64,000 bases of DNA, taken from positions 256,862-320,861 of the forward strand of contig JBNGIQ010009464.1 in assembly GCA_049999765.1 (NCBI GenBank), written 5' to 3'. The DNA comes from Phaeoceros laevis. Its lineage: Eukaryota > Anthocerotophyta > Anthocerotopsida > Notothyladales. The notes beneath the pieces were generated by a model, which saw only the letters and a list, made by a program, of their open reading frames with translations, made no database searches and was not told where the DNA came from. This document shows, in pieces, positions 22,869 through 33,500 of the stretch. Made by a program: the position numbers and the translations under genes. Every line of letters begins with the position of its first letter. Position 1 is the first letter of the stretch.

Positions 22869-23660
22869 ATTTCTTGTGTAAAGTAGGGTAGTGAGGACGT
22901 CCACTTGAGTGCCGAATGACGGTCTGGCATAGTGTGTTCACGGAGATGTGGACGGAACTCCCTGCCGAGATTGTCTTGATGTTGAGGTGTAGTGTTGCAA
23001 AAATTTTGCGGGAAGTTCGATGCATGTATGGCCTCCGCTTCTTCGACTTGTCTACCCTCGAAGCCGGTACATGAATGCATACACATGAAAACATACGGAT
23101 GCACCGAACTGTTTTTGCAGGATGCTCCACTGGGGACTGGATGATGAAACTAGCGCGTCGGTCTGTAACCGATGCCATCTGTAACCGCGGCTGAATCATA
23201 GCATCGAGTTGAGTTCAGTTTTGTTTTAGTGCAAGAAACGTTGGTTATACTTGAATAACAGACATTTTACATTCCATCATATGGCAGGCAGTTCCCGCCA
23301 TGCCCGTGGCCACTTCTGCCCCATGAGCTATGCAGATAGGCGGGTAGCCTGCGGGCATGCGGCATGGGCTTGTGGAGGCACATGGCCATGGAGGCATGGC
23401 CTGTTCTCGGGAACCGGATGGCTGCTGGCGGGCCCCTCGCCCGTCGAGCCGATTACCAGGTCGTTGGGAGATCAAGTTAGGATGACAACACGTGGCTATG
23501 ATGCCATATTGGCAAGGGAATGGCGGCGCTCATCAGTCCGATGTGGCGTTCCACTCAGCAACAAAGTCTACTTGTAACGCTCAGAGCGCTTCCTTTAAAA
23601 AGGGGAGATGGCCTGCTCTGCCCGCGCCACTTGCCCAACGTTCCCCCTCCTGCCGTCGCC
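22869..23660. other. Intergenic region between UTP4 and the first AGO gene
   Basis: The UTP4 3' flank (22869-23150) has decayed counterparts at about 29645-29830. The part just upstream of the AGO ATG shares short blocks with the same region of the second AGO gene (GGCGGCGCTCATC and the TATA-like AAAAAGGGG). Open frames here are shadows, and no gene is supported. Confidence 0.55.
23594..23601 (+). promoter_or_regulatory. TATA-like element of the first AGO gene
   Basis: TTTAAAAA followed by GGGGAG lies 60 bases upstream of the ATG. The second AGO gene has the matching CTTAAAAAGGGGAG at about 30448-30461, 64 bases upstream of its ATG. The element is kept in both duplicates while flanking sequence has drifted, which supports a core promoter role. 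Confidence 0.5.
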
Positions 23661-26600
23661 ATGTCAGCAGCAGCCCCACCAGCTGCCGATTCTGCGCCCC
23701 AGGCCGCTGCTGTCTCCGCTCGCCCCTCTCCGTCTGCGGGGCCTGCGCTTGCTCTGCAGCCTATCCAGCGCAAGGGATTTGGTCGAGCGGGGCGGCCCGT
23801 TCGACTGCTTTGCAACCATTTCAAGGTTGGATTCACGCTGAAGCAGGATGTCGTCCACTACAATGTAAGAATCTGCATTTCAGCTCTGGCGTTGTGAATT
23901 GGAGCTCGCATTCGGTGCAGGTGCGGGGTTGATTGCATTGCTTGCTGATGCGGTGGTGTTCCCGCAGGTGGATTTTGAGCCCAAGGTTACTCAGAAGGTG
24001 CTTCATCGAGCGATTATCAACAGGCTCAACGACACTTACGGCGCTTCTAAGCTCAAAGGCAAGAGATTTGCCTACGATGGCGAGAATGGCCTGTACACTG
24101 TTGGCCCGTTCGATTTCCAGACCGAGATTTTCCCTGTCATTCTTGACGATGCAAGGAAGTCCGGGTTCAGGTTTGTGTTGCCAGTTCTGCAAATCAGGTG
24201 GTACTGGCTGAAAGTTTTCTAGGATTGCGCGCTGAGCTGCTTCTGCTTGGTCTCGCAGGGCGCGTGGCGGCGGCGAGGAAGATGAAGAGGCCTCCAACAA
24301 GCGCAGCAAATCGTCTGTGAGGTCTGGGAAGTGTTTCACAGTCACCATAAGGTTGGCGGCGGTGGTGAACATGGGCAGCATTGATGAGATGTTGCACGGT
24401 CGGGTCATTGAGACGGCACGGGATGCTCTGCGGGTACTGGACATTGTCCTTAGGGAGCATGCCTCCAGAAGGTAGCTGGCACGCCTTGTCTTGAGCAATT
24501 CGTGACGCTTGCTGAGCACGAGCTTCTCATGTGAAGTTGTTGCATTGCGCGAGCATTGAGAAAGGTTCCGCGTTTTTCAGGGGCTATCTATTGGTCCGAG
24601 AGTGCTACTTCCACTCTTCCCTTGGACCCGTACTTGACCTCGGCGAAGGAGTGCAAGCATGGCAGGGCTTTCACGTCAGTATCAGGCCGGGTCTTGCGGG
24701 TCTTACCTTGAATTTTGGTGAGTGCTCCTGTGTGAAAAGATAAGCCCCGGTGTCCGACCCGCGTTCCATATGCATATGCAGCTCACTAATTGCTCGCGTC
24801 TGTCGCATTCCCGGTTTTGCAGATTCTTCCACGACAACGGTCTTCAAGCCTTTACTTGTGCACGAGTTTCTGCGGGATTACATGAAAAAAGACATCGTGA
24901 ACTTCAGGCACGAAGACTGGATGAAGGTTCTATCTTCTTCACAGCCCCGGCTAAATCACTACTTTTCGAGTGGATGTGCTGCTGTTATATGCTGTCTGGT
25001 CGTCCCAGTGACGATTAGTTACTTCTGATGCATGGTGGAACGAGATCTGAAACTCGTGGTTCCTTGGTTTCATGACACAGGCTAGGAGAATCTTCAAAGC
25101 AGTACGGGTGGAGACCACACATTCTCAGAACAGTCATAAACATAAATTTTTTGGGTTCAGCCAGGAACCCATCTCTCAGCTCAGGTAAGCTGTACGATTT
25201 GCACGTAGCTATCCTGTGAAAGCTGACAGAAGTTCTTTCGAAGATATTCAAGTACAGACATTCTATGTGTTGTGTTTCCTATCAATTGCTTTGCAGTTTT
25301 GTGAAAAGGACGAAGGATCATCAGGGGAAAGATGTGGAGTCCCCGCCAATATCTGTACAGGAATACTTGGCTCAAAAGTACCACTACACCTGTAAATACC
25401 CACAGCTACCTGCGATGGATGTAGGCAGAGCTAACAAGCCAGTTTACCTGCCGATAGAGGTACTGCTCTGCAATTTGGGTTGCATGTCAAGATTTTGAGA
25501 TCAATGGCATTTAGTGTATAGCCGCACCTTTATGAAGTGCTGGCACTGATGGACTCCCTGGGACAGGCTTGCCGAATCCTTCCGGGACAGCGCTATACAA
25601 GAAAGCTTTCTGGTGGTCAAACCACCAAGATTCTGTCGACTGCCCGACAGAATCCAGATGTCAAGAAAGAGATGCTCCAAAAGGTATCCAGATGGAGATC
25701 TAGACGTAGAGGTTCCTGGCCTTCATTTGGTTCTGAAGATTTTATGTGCTTTCACTTTCAGTGGGCACTAACAGTTGTTGCGCACAATGTCATCTTGTTA
25801 GGCCCTAGCTAGCAATGCCTATGAAAAGGACGATCTTGTCAAGGAATTTGGCATTGAAGTGGAGAAGAAGTTGGCATCCATTCAAGGCCGGCTGCTCGAT
25901 GCTCCTTCTGTAAGGATCCCTTTGTGGGTGGCAGTGCTGCCCTGACTGCATGATGACATGCTTCTTTATCCAAGGTCAGATTTATATGAATGATGTCTGA
26001 AAGCTCTGTGGGGATGGTCCTATTGGTTGGGCACCTGAAAGGCGATGAGCTCGGTGTGTATTGGAGTAGAGTTGTAGCATCATGCTATATCTGAGGCTTG
26101 CAACCAAGTGTCCTGAACATTGCTGTTTGTAGGTCCGATTCGGGGGAGACAGGGATGAAGTTCCCAGAGGTGGTCGTTGGAATTTTAACAACAAGGTATC
26201 CGTATCCCTAAGCTTCCGAGAAGATGTGAGATCTCAAAGATAGTTCGTGCCCAAGTGTTCTTCGCATCTAGAACGGGCTGCCATTTTACTGCTCTTGCAG
26301 ACTATGCTGAAAGGAGCACAAACTGGAGCGTGGGCAGTCCTGAACTTTTGCCCAAGGGTCAGGGACGGGGAGGCTGGTGACATTGCAAAAAAATTAATGG
26401 ACTGCTGCGGAAGAAGAGGAATGGTAAACGACTCTCCCCTGCCCCAATTCTGAAGGCAAAACCTGCCGGGTCTTATTTCTGTTGGTAGTCTCGCTTGCAC
26501 CATGTTGTTCAGAACAAGTACTATGTGCTCGGCAGGTTATAAGTGATATCCTGGCGGTCATTAGTGAGAGGCAAGGTGCCCAAGGGCGGCCACCAATGGA

Positions 26601-28787
26601 CAGAGTGAATGGATTGATAGAGCAGTTGAAGCCGAAATGCAACTCGAGGAAACCAAAGCTGCTGCTGTGCTTGCTCCCTGAGAGGAAAGTCTCCGATCTC
26701 TATGGTACCTACCTCTCTGCTCTTCGTGATTGTTTGGTTGACGTTGATAAAGCCTCCTTAAGTTCGAGCTTTGCTCTATAGACACCTTATGATGAGGTCA
26801 CATCATCTCTTGTATGTGATTGGCAGCACCCATCAAGAGGATTTGTGAGACTAAGATTGGAATTATAACTCAGTGTATCGCGCCTCCCAGAGATTTAAAA
26901 GATCAGTATCTTACGAATGTTGCCTTAAAAATCAATGCAAAGGCAAGTTGCTTTGGCCTTGGAATTAGGAATGTGCTTGACTGTGTCGAAAAATAAAATT
27001 TCTGTACTGAGGGTCGTTAGTAACTGCAGCTAGGAGGGTACAATTCTCTTCTGAGTTTGGAGGCAAAACGACAGATGCCAAAAATATCGGCAGTGCCAAC
27101 CATCATATTTGGCTTGGATGTCTCTCACGGCTCTCCAGGAGATGCAGATTCCCCATCCATAGCAGCCGTGAGTTGCAGTATTACAATTAGTTCGTCGCTA
27201 GTGACTCCTGTTCTTTAGCGGCAGATTGTTAACTACCATGATTTTGTGCTTGTGAAATACTGGAAGGTGGTGGCATCAAGAGGGTGGCCAAGAATCTCAC
27301 AGTACGCAGCTAGGCTCCGTTCGCAATCGTCTAGGACTGAAATAATTAATGGGCTCTCCAGTATGGTCAGGTATGAGTGTTCGCCTGGTAGAGTTCTCGG
27401 TAAATTGTAGGTGAAATTATCACTTTCTGGTCTAATATTTGTGTTGCACCGTGCATCAGGGATCACCTTGCGGGATTCCATCTGTCCTGCAGAACTGAAG
27501 CTAAAGATCCCCGACCTGCGCAAATAATTGTTTACAGGTATATATACATTCGGAACCACCGTTACTTTCATTAGTTGATGTTACAATGAGTTGGTTTGCT
27601 GGTTCTAGTCGGGTAGCTCGATATGACATGCAGGGATGGGGTAAGCGAGTCTCAGTTCCAGAGAGTATTGCAAGAAGAGCTGACAGCGATGAAAGAGGTT
27701 ATATATAAGAACTTCATTTTCTTTTCTTGGGCTCTCCTCCTTAATTGCCTGGCCTGACAAATCAGCTGTCTATTGCAGGCTTGTTCCTCAATGGGGGATC
27801 CGGACTACAACCCAAAAGTTACTTTCGTCGTTGTTCAGAAACGACATCACACTCGTTTTTTCCCAGAGGGCAAGGGAAACATAGAACCTGGTAATGTGTC
27901 ACCTGGGGTGACAGTTATTATTATGTATCATGTAGTAGATCACTAGGTGCTAGCTAATTCAACTGCGTATATGTACACGCATCTCTTTGCTACCTACAGG
28001 CACTGTCATTGATAGGGATGTTTGTCACCCGAGGAACAACGACTTTTACTTATGCAGCCATGCAGGCCTTATTGTAAGTGATATTCGGATATAATCCGCT
28101 TGCTTACTGAGGAGCGATTTTAGGAATTCAACTATCCGGGCTTGTTTGGTGGTGCAGGGAACCTCTCGGCCTACGCACTACCATGTGCTCTATGACGAGA
28201 ACAATTTTGCACCTGATGAGTTGCAGTCACTGAGTAACGCTTTGTGCTACACGTAAAGTTCCTCACCTAGCCTTCGTTCTCTGTACATCATTGGCCAGGT
28301 TGAACAAGTTCTTATGGCATCTCCTCTGAATTTCTTACCCAGTGTTGGTATGCTTGGCAGGTATGCGAAGTGCACAACAGCGGTGTCAGTAGGTGAGCTT
28401 GTTACCTTCAAAAACTGCTTAGGTTCTGCAATCAGCCCATTTTCCCGATAGTTTACTCATTTTTATCAATGTATGGATACAGTGCCTGCTGCATACTACG
28501 CCCATCTTGCAGCCGCTCGGGGACGCTGTTATCTGGATGACAATGGATTTAGTGAGACCTCGTCGGAGAAATTAGGACAGAAACAAGTTCCGCCACTGCC
28601 GGAATTGACGGGGGAGAAACAAGTTCCGCCACTGCCGCAATTGACGGGGGAGAAACAAGTTCCGCCACTGCCGGAATTGACGGGGGAGAAACAACCTCCG
28701 CCACTGCCGGAATTGACGGGGGAGAAACAAGTTCCGCCACTGCCGGAATTGAAGGGGGAGATGTTGAATAACATGTTCTTCTGCTGA
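23661..28787 (+). CDS. Argonaute, AGO4 clade, copy A
   Basis: Twenty-two exons, first 23661-23864 and last 28483-28787, give 941 residues with all phases consistent. Order: Ala/Pro-rich N-tail, N domain ([10 protein letters not shown] from about residue 50), PAZ (about 253-385), MID and PIWI (about 590-900). The block [20 protein letters not shown] is the AGO4-clade form of the first catalytic Asp (about D638). [10 protein letters not shown] gives the second Asp (about D716), and [15 protein letters not shown] the His. The usual glutamate-finger position in R-E-L-L reads R-D-H-L here (about D690). The protein ends NNMFFC, like AGO4 (SMFFC). AGO4-clade proteins load 24-nt siRNAs and direct DNA methylation in the nucleus. 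Oddities are a 12-residue repeat before the C-terminus, an 8-codon loss next to the glutamate finger relative to copy B, and a GC donor after 26942. Confidence 0.95.
28584..28763 (+). repeat. 36-bp coding repeat, five copies, in AGO copy A
   Basis: The unit encodes [12 protein letters not shown] (12 residues) and occurs five times in tandem, with small changes in copies two (PQL) and four (QPP). All copies keep the reading frame. AGO copy B has a single equivalent, [11 protein letters not shown]. Confidence 0.95.
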
Positions 28788-29002
28788 TGTTGGAAATTCT
28801 GGAGGACCTTGTCCAAGTCTTCAAATACCAATGGTGAAACTGAAGTATTCCGGAAGATTTAGCTAGCATAGTGACAAACGCAATGTTGCAGTCCTGTTAT
28901 GACGGTATTTACTTATTTTTGATAGGTAGACTCGTTTCTCTGCTACGAAAAGGAATGAAATACTCACGGAACGATGGGGGGTGTTTCAAGTACTCTGTCT
29001 GC
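28788..29002 (+). other. 3' flank of AGO copy A up to the UTP4-derived segment
   Basis: This holds the 3' UTR and downstream sequence of AGO copy A. The junction with the duplicated UTP4 segment lies near 29000. I see no obvious match to the 3' flank of copy B. Confidence 0.4.
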
Positions 29003-29720
29003 AGGTCATGACATGCACCAAAGAAGAGACGTCGTTGAGAAGTTTACCACGTGTACTTGATTAGTGGATCAAATGGATGCTTGTAACACATCTACCCACA
29101 AGCCCGGATGGTCAGTTGGCTTGCTACAGTGACGAGTTCAGGCAAATACAAGTATGTGCACTTCCAACCTAGAGGATGTCAGGTCAGCTGTCTGCAAGAA
29201 GGGGGTATTCTGAACCAGAGGGAAGCTTAAGGGGGATGTTCTAAAGCTTTCTGGCATCAGAATACCCCCCTTGCTGCGCCAGGTCAAAACTTCATATCTT
29301 CAGGCACCACATGTCGATTCCAGCGTTGGATGTAGCAAGCGTTACTGCACTGCTGCTGTGTTGCTCGCAGCAAGCAGGCTGTTGGTGGTCGGCACTGCAG
29401 CAAATCAGCTCCATGTACTTGGAGACCGAGGCTAAGATGCTGGGCAACTGGTCCAAGAAATATGTAACATCAGCAGCCTGCATACATTAGAACTGGAGCT
29501 CCTAGATGGGCTTTCTGGTCTTTCAGCATCTGGACCTGAGAGAGCGTCACCTGTCAAGGAGGCCTCTAATTCGACAGCCTTAGTCTGCAGGTCTGCACCA
29601 AATGCCAGCCTTAGTCTTCAGGTCTACATCCTATTGCACGTAGATTTCTTGTGTAATGCAAGGTAGTGGGGACTTTCTTGAAGTGTTCGGGTCTGGTACG
29701 GTGGACAGAACTTGTTAGGA
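29003..29720 (+). pseudogene. Decayed partial copy of UTP4 (3' exons)
   Basis: The segment matches UTP4 from about 21957 to 22930 in the same order. A block at 29090-29180 (ACAAGCCCGGATGGTCAG) corresponds to exon 4. 29305-29465 (CTGTTGGTGGTCGGCACTGC, AGATGCTGGGCAACTGGTCC) corresponds to exon 5. 29600-29670 (CCAAATGCCAGCC, TAGATTTCTTGTGTAA) corresponds to the end of the last exon and the 3' UTR. One-base insertions such as CAGTTGGCTTGC break the frame, much of exons 5 and 6 is missing, and no start remains. It lies between the two AGO genes and marks the boundary of the duplicated unit. Confidence 0.9.
29196..29275. repeat. Imperfect inverted repeat (about 30-bp arms) inside the UTP4 pseudogene
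   Basis: The left arm AAGGGGGTATTCTGAACCAG then AGGGAAGCTT faces the right arm AAAGCTTTCTGGCATCAGAA then TACCCCCCTT across about 18 bases. It sits where UTP4 intron 4 would be and has no counterpart in the parent intron, so it was inserted after the duplication. It could be a small MITE. A transcript would form a stem of about 30 bp. Confidence 0.75.
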
Positions 29721-30518
29721 TGTCACCTGTTGCTACTATTCTATGGAGTCTATACATTCTACATCTATTGCCTGTCTTTCTTGGTTGTGTCTAGAAAGGA
29801 AAGCTTGTGCAGGAATGCATAGCCACTAAGGGTGCACCCATTTGCTATACTGCTCATTAGGATTAGACCAAAAATAGGTCTATTTGATATCAGATACCCA
29901 AAAATAATGAGCCTATCTTGACTCTATCAGAGCAAGATCGCTTTTGTGATGTGGCGGATGCTGCATAAGTGCTATTGGGTGGTCCTTTTTTTATTTTATT
30001 AAAGCATCCACTTGAGTATAGTTGAATGGCAGTATTGTGCGGTACTGAGCTCCTGACTACAAGTTTTTCCTACCAATAATCCGGAGCGTGATAGCTACAG
30101 AGATTGGCGTACACACAGATGCAGTAACATGGTTAGATACCAACTTTCGGGAAACATGGAGCTTTCACATCAAGAATCGGATCTTATGTACCACACCTTC
30201 AGTGCAATAATGGACGTACCACAAAAAGAGGTACTTGGCAGCGTAGGTACTCTACGGTGGCCTAGGGCTCGCCTCAAATTATGGAGCGTGACGGCAGAAG
30301 TATGATGACTCGAGTCGGGACCAGGTCGTTACTGTATACGCCTGACAGTGATAGCCAAGTTAGTATCACAACACGTGGCGATCCTTCCCCCATCACTGGC
30401 GGCGCTCATCGGCATGCCACTCACCTCGGGAGGCGGGAGCGCTCTTGCTTAAAAAGGGGAGTAAGGCCCAGCCTGTCCTCCACATTTGCCCATTACGTTC
30501 CCCCTGCCGTCTGCCGCC
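29721..30518. other. Upstream region of AGO copy B
   Basis: Only traces of the UTP4 3' flank persist to about 29830 (AGGAATGCATA..GGTGCACC). The remainder to about 30370 is unmatched to anything I can place. From 30380 the sequence resembles the proximal promoter of AGO copy A. No gene is supported. Confidence 0.5.
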
Positions 30519-33500
30519 ATGTCCGCCCCTCGTCCAGCTCCAGACTCTGAGCCGCCCGAAGGCTCTGCGCCCGCCGCTCGTCCCCCACCTTCGAATGCGC
30601 TTGCTCTGCAGCCGATCAAGCGCAAGGAGTTTGGGCGAGCCGGCAGGCCGGTCCTGTTGCTGTGCAACCACTTCAAAGTCCGCTTCAATTTGAAGCAAGA
30701 TGTGGTGCACTACCATGTAAGTGTCCTGCATTTGAGCTGTGGTGTTGTGAATTGGAGCTTGGCGGTGTTGCGGCTTGCTAGCGCTGCTTTCTGACGCAAT
30801 GCTCTGCTTGTGCAGGTGGCGTTCACTCCCTCAGTCAACCAGAAGGTCCTTCACAGAGCGATTATCAACAAGCTCAATGACACCTACGGCGCAGTGGAGC
30901 TCAAGGGCAAGAGGTTTGCGTATGACGGCGAGAACGGCCTCTACACTGTCGGCCCGTTCGATTTCCAGATCAAGGAGTTCCTTGTCATTCTTGACGATGG
31001 AAGGAAATCCGGTTTCAGGTTTGTGGTGCCGGTTCTGCTGTGAGTGAGGTGCTTCTTGCGTGGAAGTTTGTAGGATTGGGGCGCTGAGCTGCTATCGTCT
31101 TGGTCTCGCAGGGCGCGTGGCGGCGGGGAGGCGGACGAGGAGGCCTCCAACAAGCGGAGCAAGCCCTCTGGGAGGGCAGGGCGTGAGTTCACTGTCAGCG
31201 TGAAGTTCGCGGCGGTGGTGAACATGCGCACCATTGATGAGCTGTTGCACGGCCGGGTCATTGAGACGGGGCAGGATGCTTTACGAGTGCTGGACATTGT
31301 CCTGAGGGAGCACGCCTCCAGAAGGTAGCTGGCACACTTTGTCTTCTGAAATTGTGACGCTTGCCGAGCACGAGCTTCTCGTGTGTCTTTGTTGCATTGC
31401 GCAACGATTGAGAGGCTCCGCGTGTTCCAGGGGCTATCTTTTGGTGCGCGAGAGCTATTTCCACTCGTCCCTTGGGGCAGTAGGTGACCTCGGGGAGGGG
31501 GTGCAAGCATGGCAGGGCTTTCACGTTAGCATCAGGCCGGGTCTTGCGGGCCTGACCTTGAATTTTGGTGAGTGCTCCTGCGTAATAACATGAGCTATCT
31601 GTTCGACTCGCACTCCATTCAGCTCACTAAGTGCTTACGTCTCTCGCATTCTTGACAGATTCTTCTACTACAACGATCATCAAGCCGTCCCTGGTGAACG
31701 AATTTTTGCGGGAGTACATGAAGAAAGACATAGTGAACTTCAGACCCGAAGACTGGTCAAAGGTCTACTCTCATAACCACCCTGGAGCTGCCATGTACTT
31801 TCCCGTGTTGCCCATTGGCAACAAGCTGGTTGTAATGCGTGCTGGAATGATGCTTTCGTTTTGGCTTCTTTGTTTCCTGACACAGGCTAGGAGAATCTTG
31901 AAAGGAGTACGGGTGGAGACCACCCATTCTCAGAACAATCAGAAACATAAATTTTTCGGTTTTAGCCAGGAGCCTATGTCTCAGCTCACGTAAGCTCTAG
32001 GATACGGATGGACCTGCCATTCAAGAGAAAGAACTGCATGTGCTGGATGTGTTTTGACCATGTTCTTGGTGAGTTGCCTGTGCAGCTTTGTGAGAAGGAA
32101 AAGGGATGATGAGGGGAATATCGTGGATACTCCACCTATCTCTGTACAGGATTACTTTGCTCAAGTGCATCACTATACGTTTCAGTATCCACACCTACCT
32201 GCGATGGATGTGGGCAGAGCTAATAAACCAGTTTACCTGCCAATAGAGGTACTGCTCTTTTATTTTGGATGTGATTTCAAATGAATGTTTTTTGTTTAGC
32301 TGTTTAGCTGTTTTTCTAGAATCACTGCTCACTGACAACTCCCTTCGACAGGTTTGCAGAATTCTGCCTGGCCAACGATACACGAAGAAGCTTTCTGGTG
32401 GTCAGACTGCCAAGAATCTGCTGAGTGCCAGGCAGACTCCAGATGACAGGAAAATTATGCTCCAGAAGGTATTCCTGTATGGGACGTGGAGCTTCCTGGC
32501 CCTTCATTTCGTTGGTCTTTCCACTTGCTGTGGGCACTCACCATCGTTGTTACTTAATGCCTGTCTTGGCAGGCCCTGGCAAGCAATGCCTATGAAAAGG
32601 ACGATCTTGTCAAGGAATTTGGCTTAGACGTTGAGCAGAAGTTGGCATCCATTCAAGGCCGGCTACTGGATGCCCCTTCTGTAAGAATACCTTATTAGAT
32701 GGCAGTGCTGCCATGACCTCATGCCATGCTTCTTTTGTACAAGGTCAGGTGTCTGCGTTATGTGGAGGTGCTCTGTGTCAATGTGCAAGAGTGGAAAGGT
32801 GTCCCTGCTTGGGATTCTTGGAGCACATGTGTAGCGACTTACATGTATGAAGTCTTAAGTGGCTGTTGGCTGTGTACAGGTCCGGTTTGGAGGAGATAGG
32901 GATGAAGTCCCAAGAGGCGGACGATGGAACTTCAACAACAAGGTATCTCCATCTTTGAAGAAAATGTGAGATCTCGAAGGTAGTTGGTGCCGAAGTGTTC
33001 TTTGCATTAACTATAGGTTGCCATTTTACTGCTCCGGCAGACAATGCTGAAAGGAGCAGAAATTGGAGCCTGGGCAGTCCTGAATTTTAACCCAAGGATC
33101 AGGGACGGAGAGGCTGCTAAGACTGCGGAAGATCTTAAAAGATGCTGCCAACATAGAGGAATGGTAGACCACTCTCCTCCTGCCCCAATTCTGGAAGCAA
33201 ACGCATTTCTGTTGGTAGTCTCTCTTGCACCATGTTGTTCAGAATCCAGTGCTATGTGCTTGGCAGGTTGTAAGTGATATCCTGGCGGTTATTAGTGAGA
33301 GGCCAGGTGCCCAAGGGCGGCCACCGATGGACAGAGTGGACGATTTGATATTGCAGTTGAGGTCGAAATGCAACTCGAGGAAGCCAAAGCTGCTGCTGTG
33401 CTTGCTTCCTGAGAGGAAGGTGTCCGAACTCTATGGTACCTCCCTGCTCTGATAAACCTCTTGGTGCTTGTTTGGTTGAAGCTTTGCTCTTTAGACATTT

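Noticed and set aside
28788-30518. Independent WD40 gene between the AGO genes
   Set aside because: Similarity to UTP4 is collinear but carries frame-breaking indels, large losses and no start, so it is a pseudogene.
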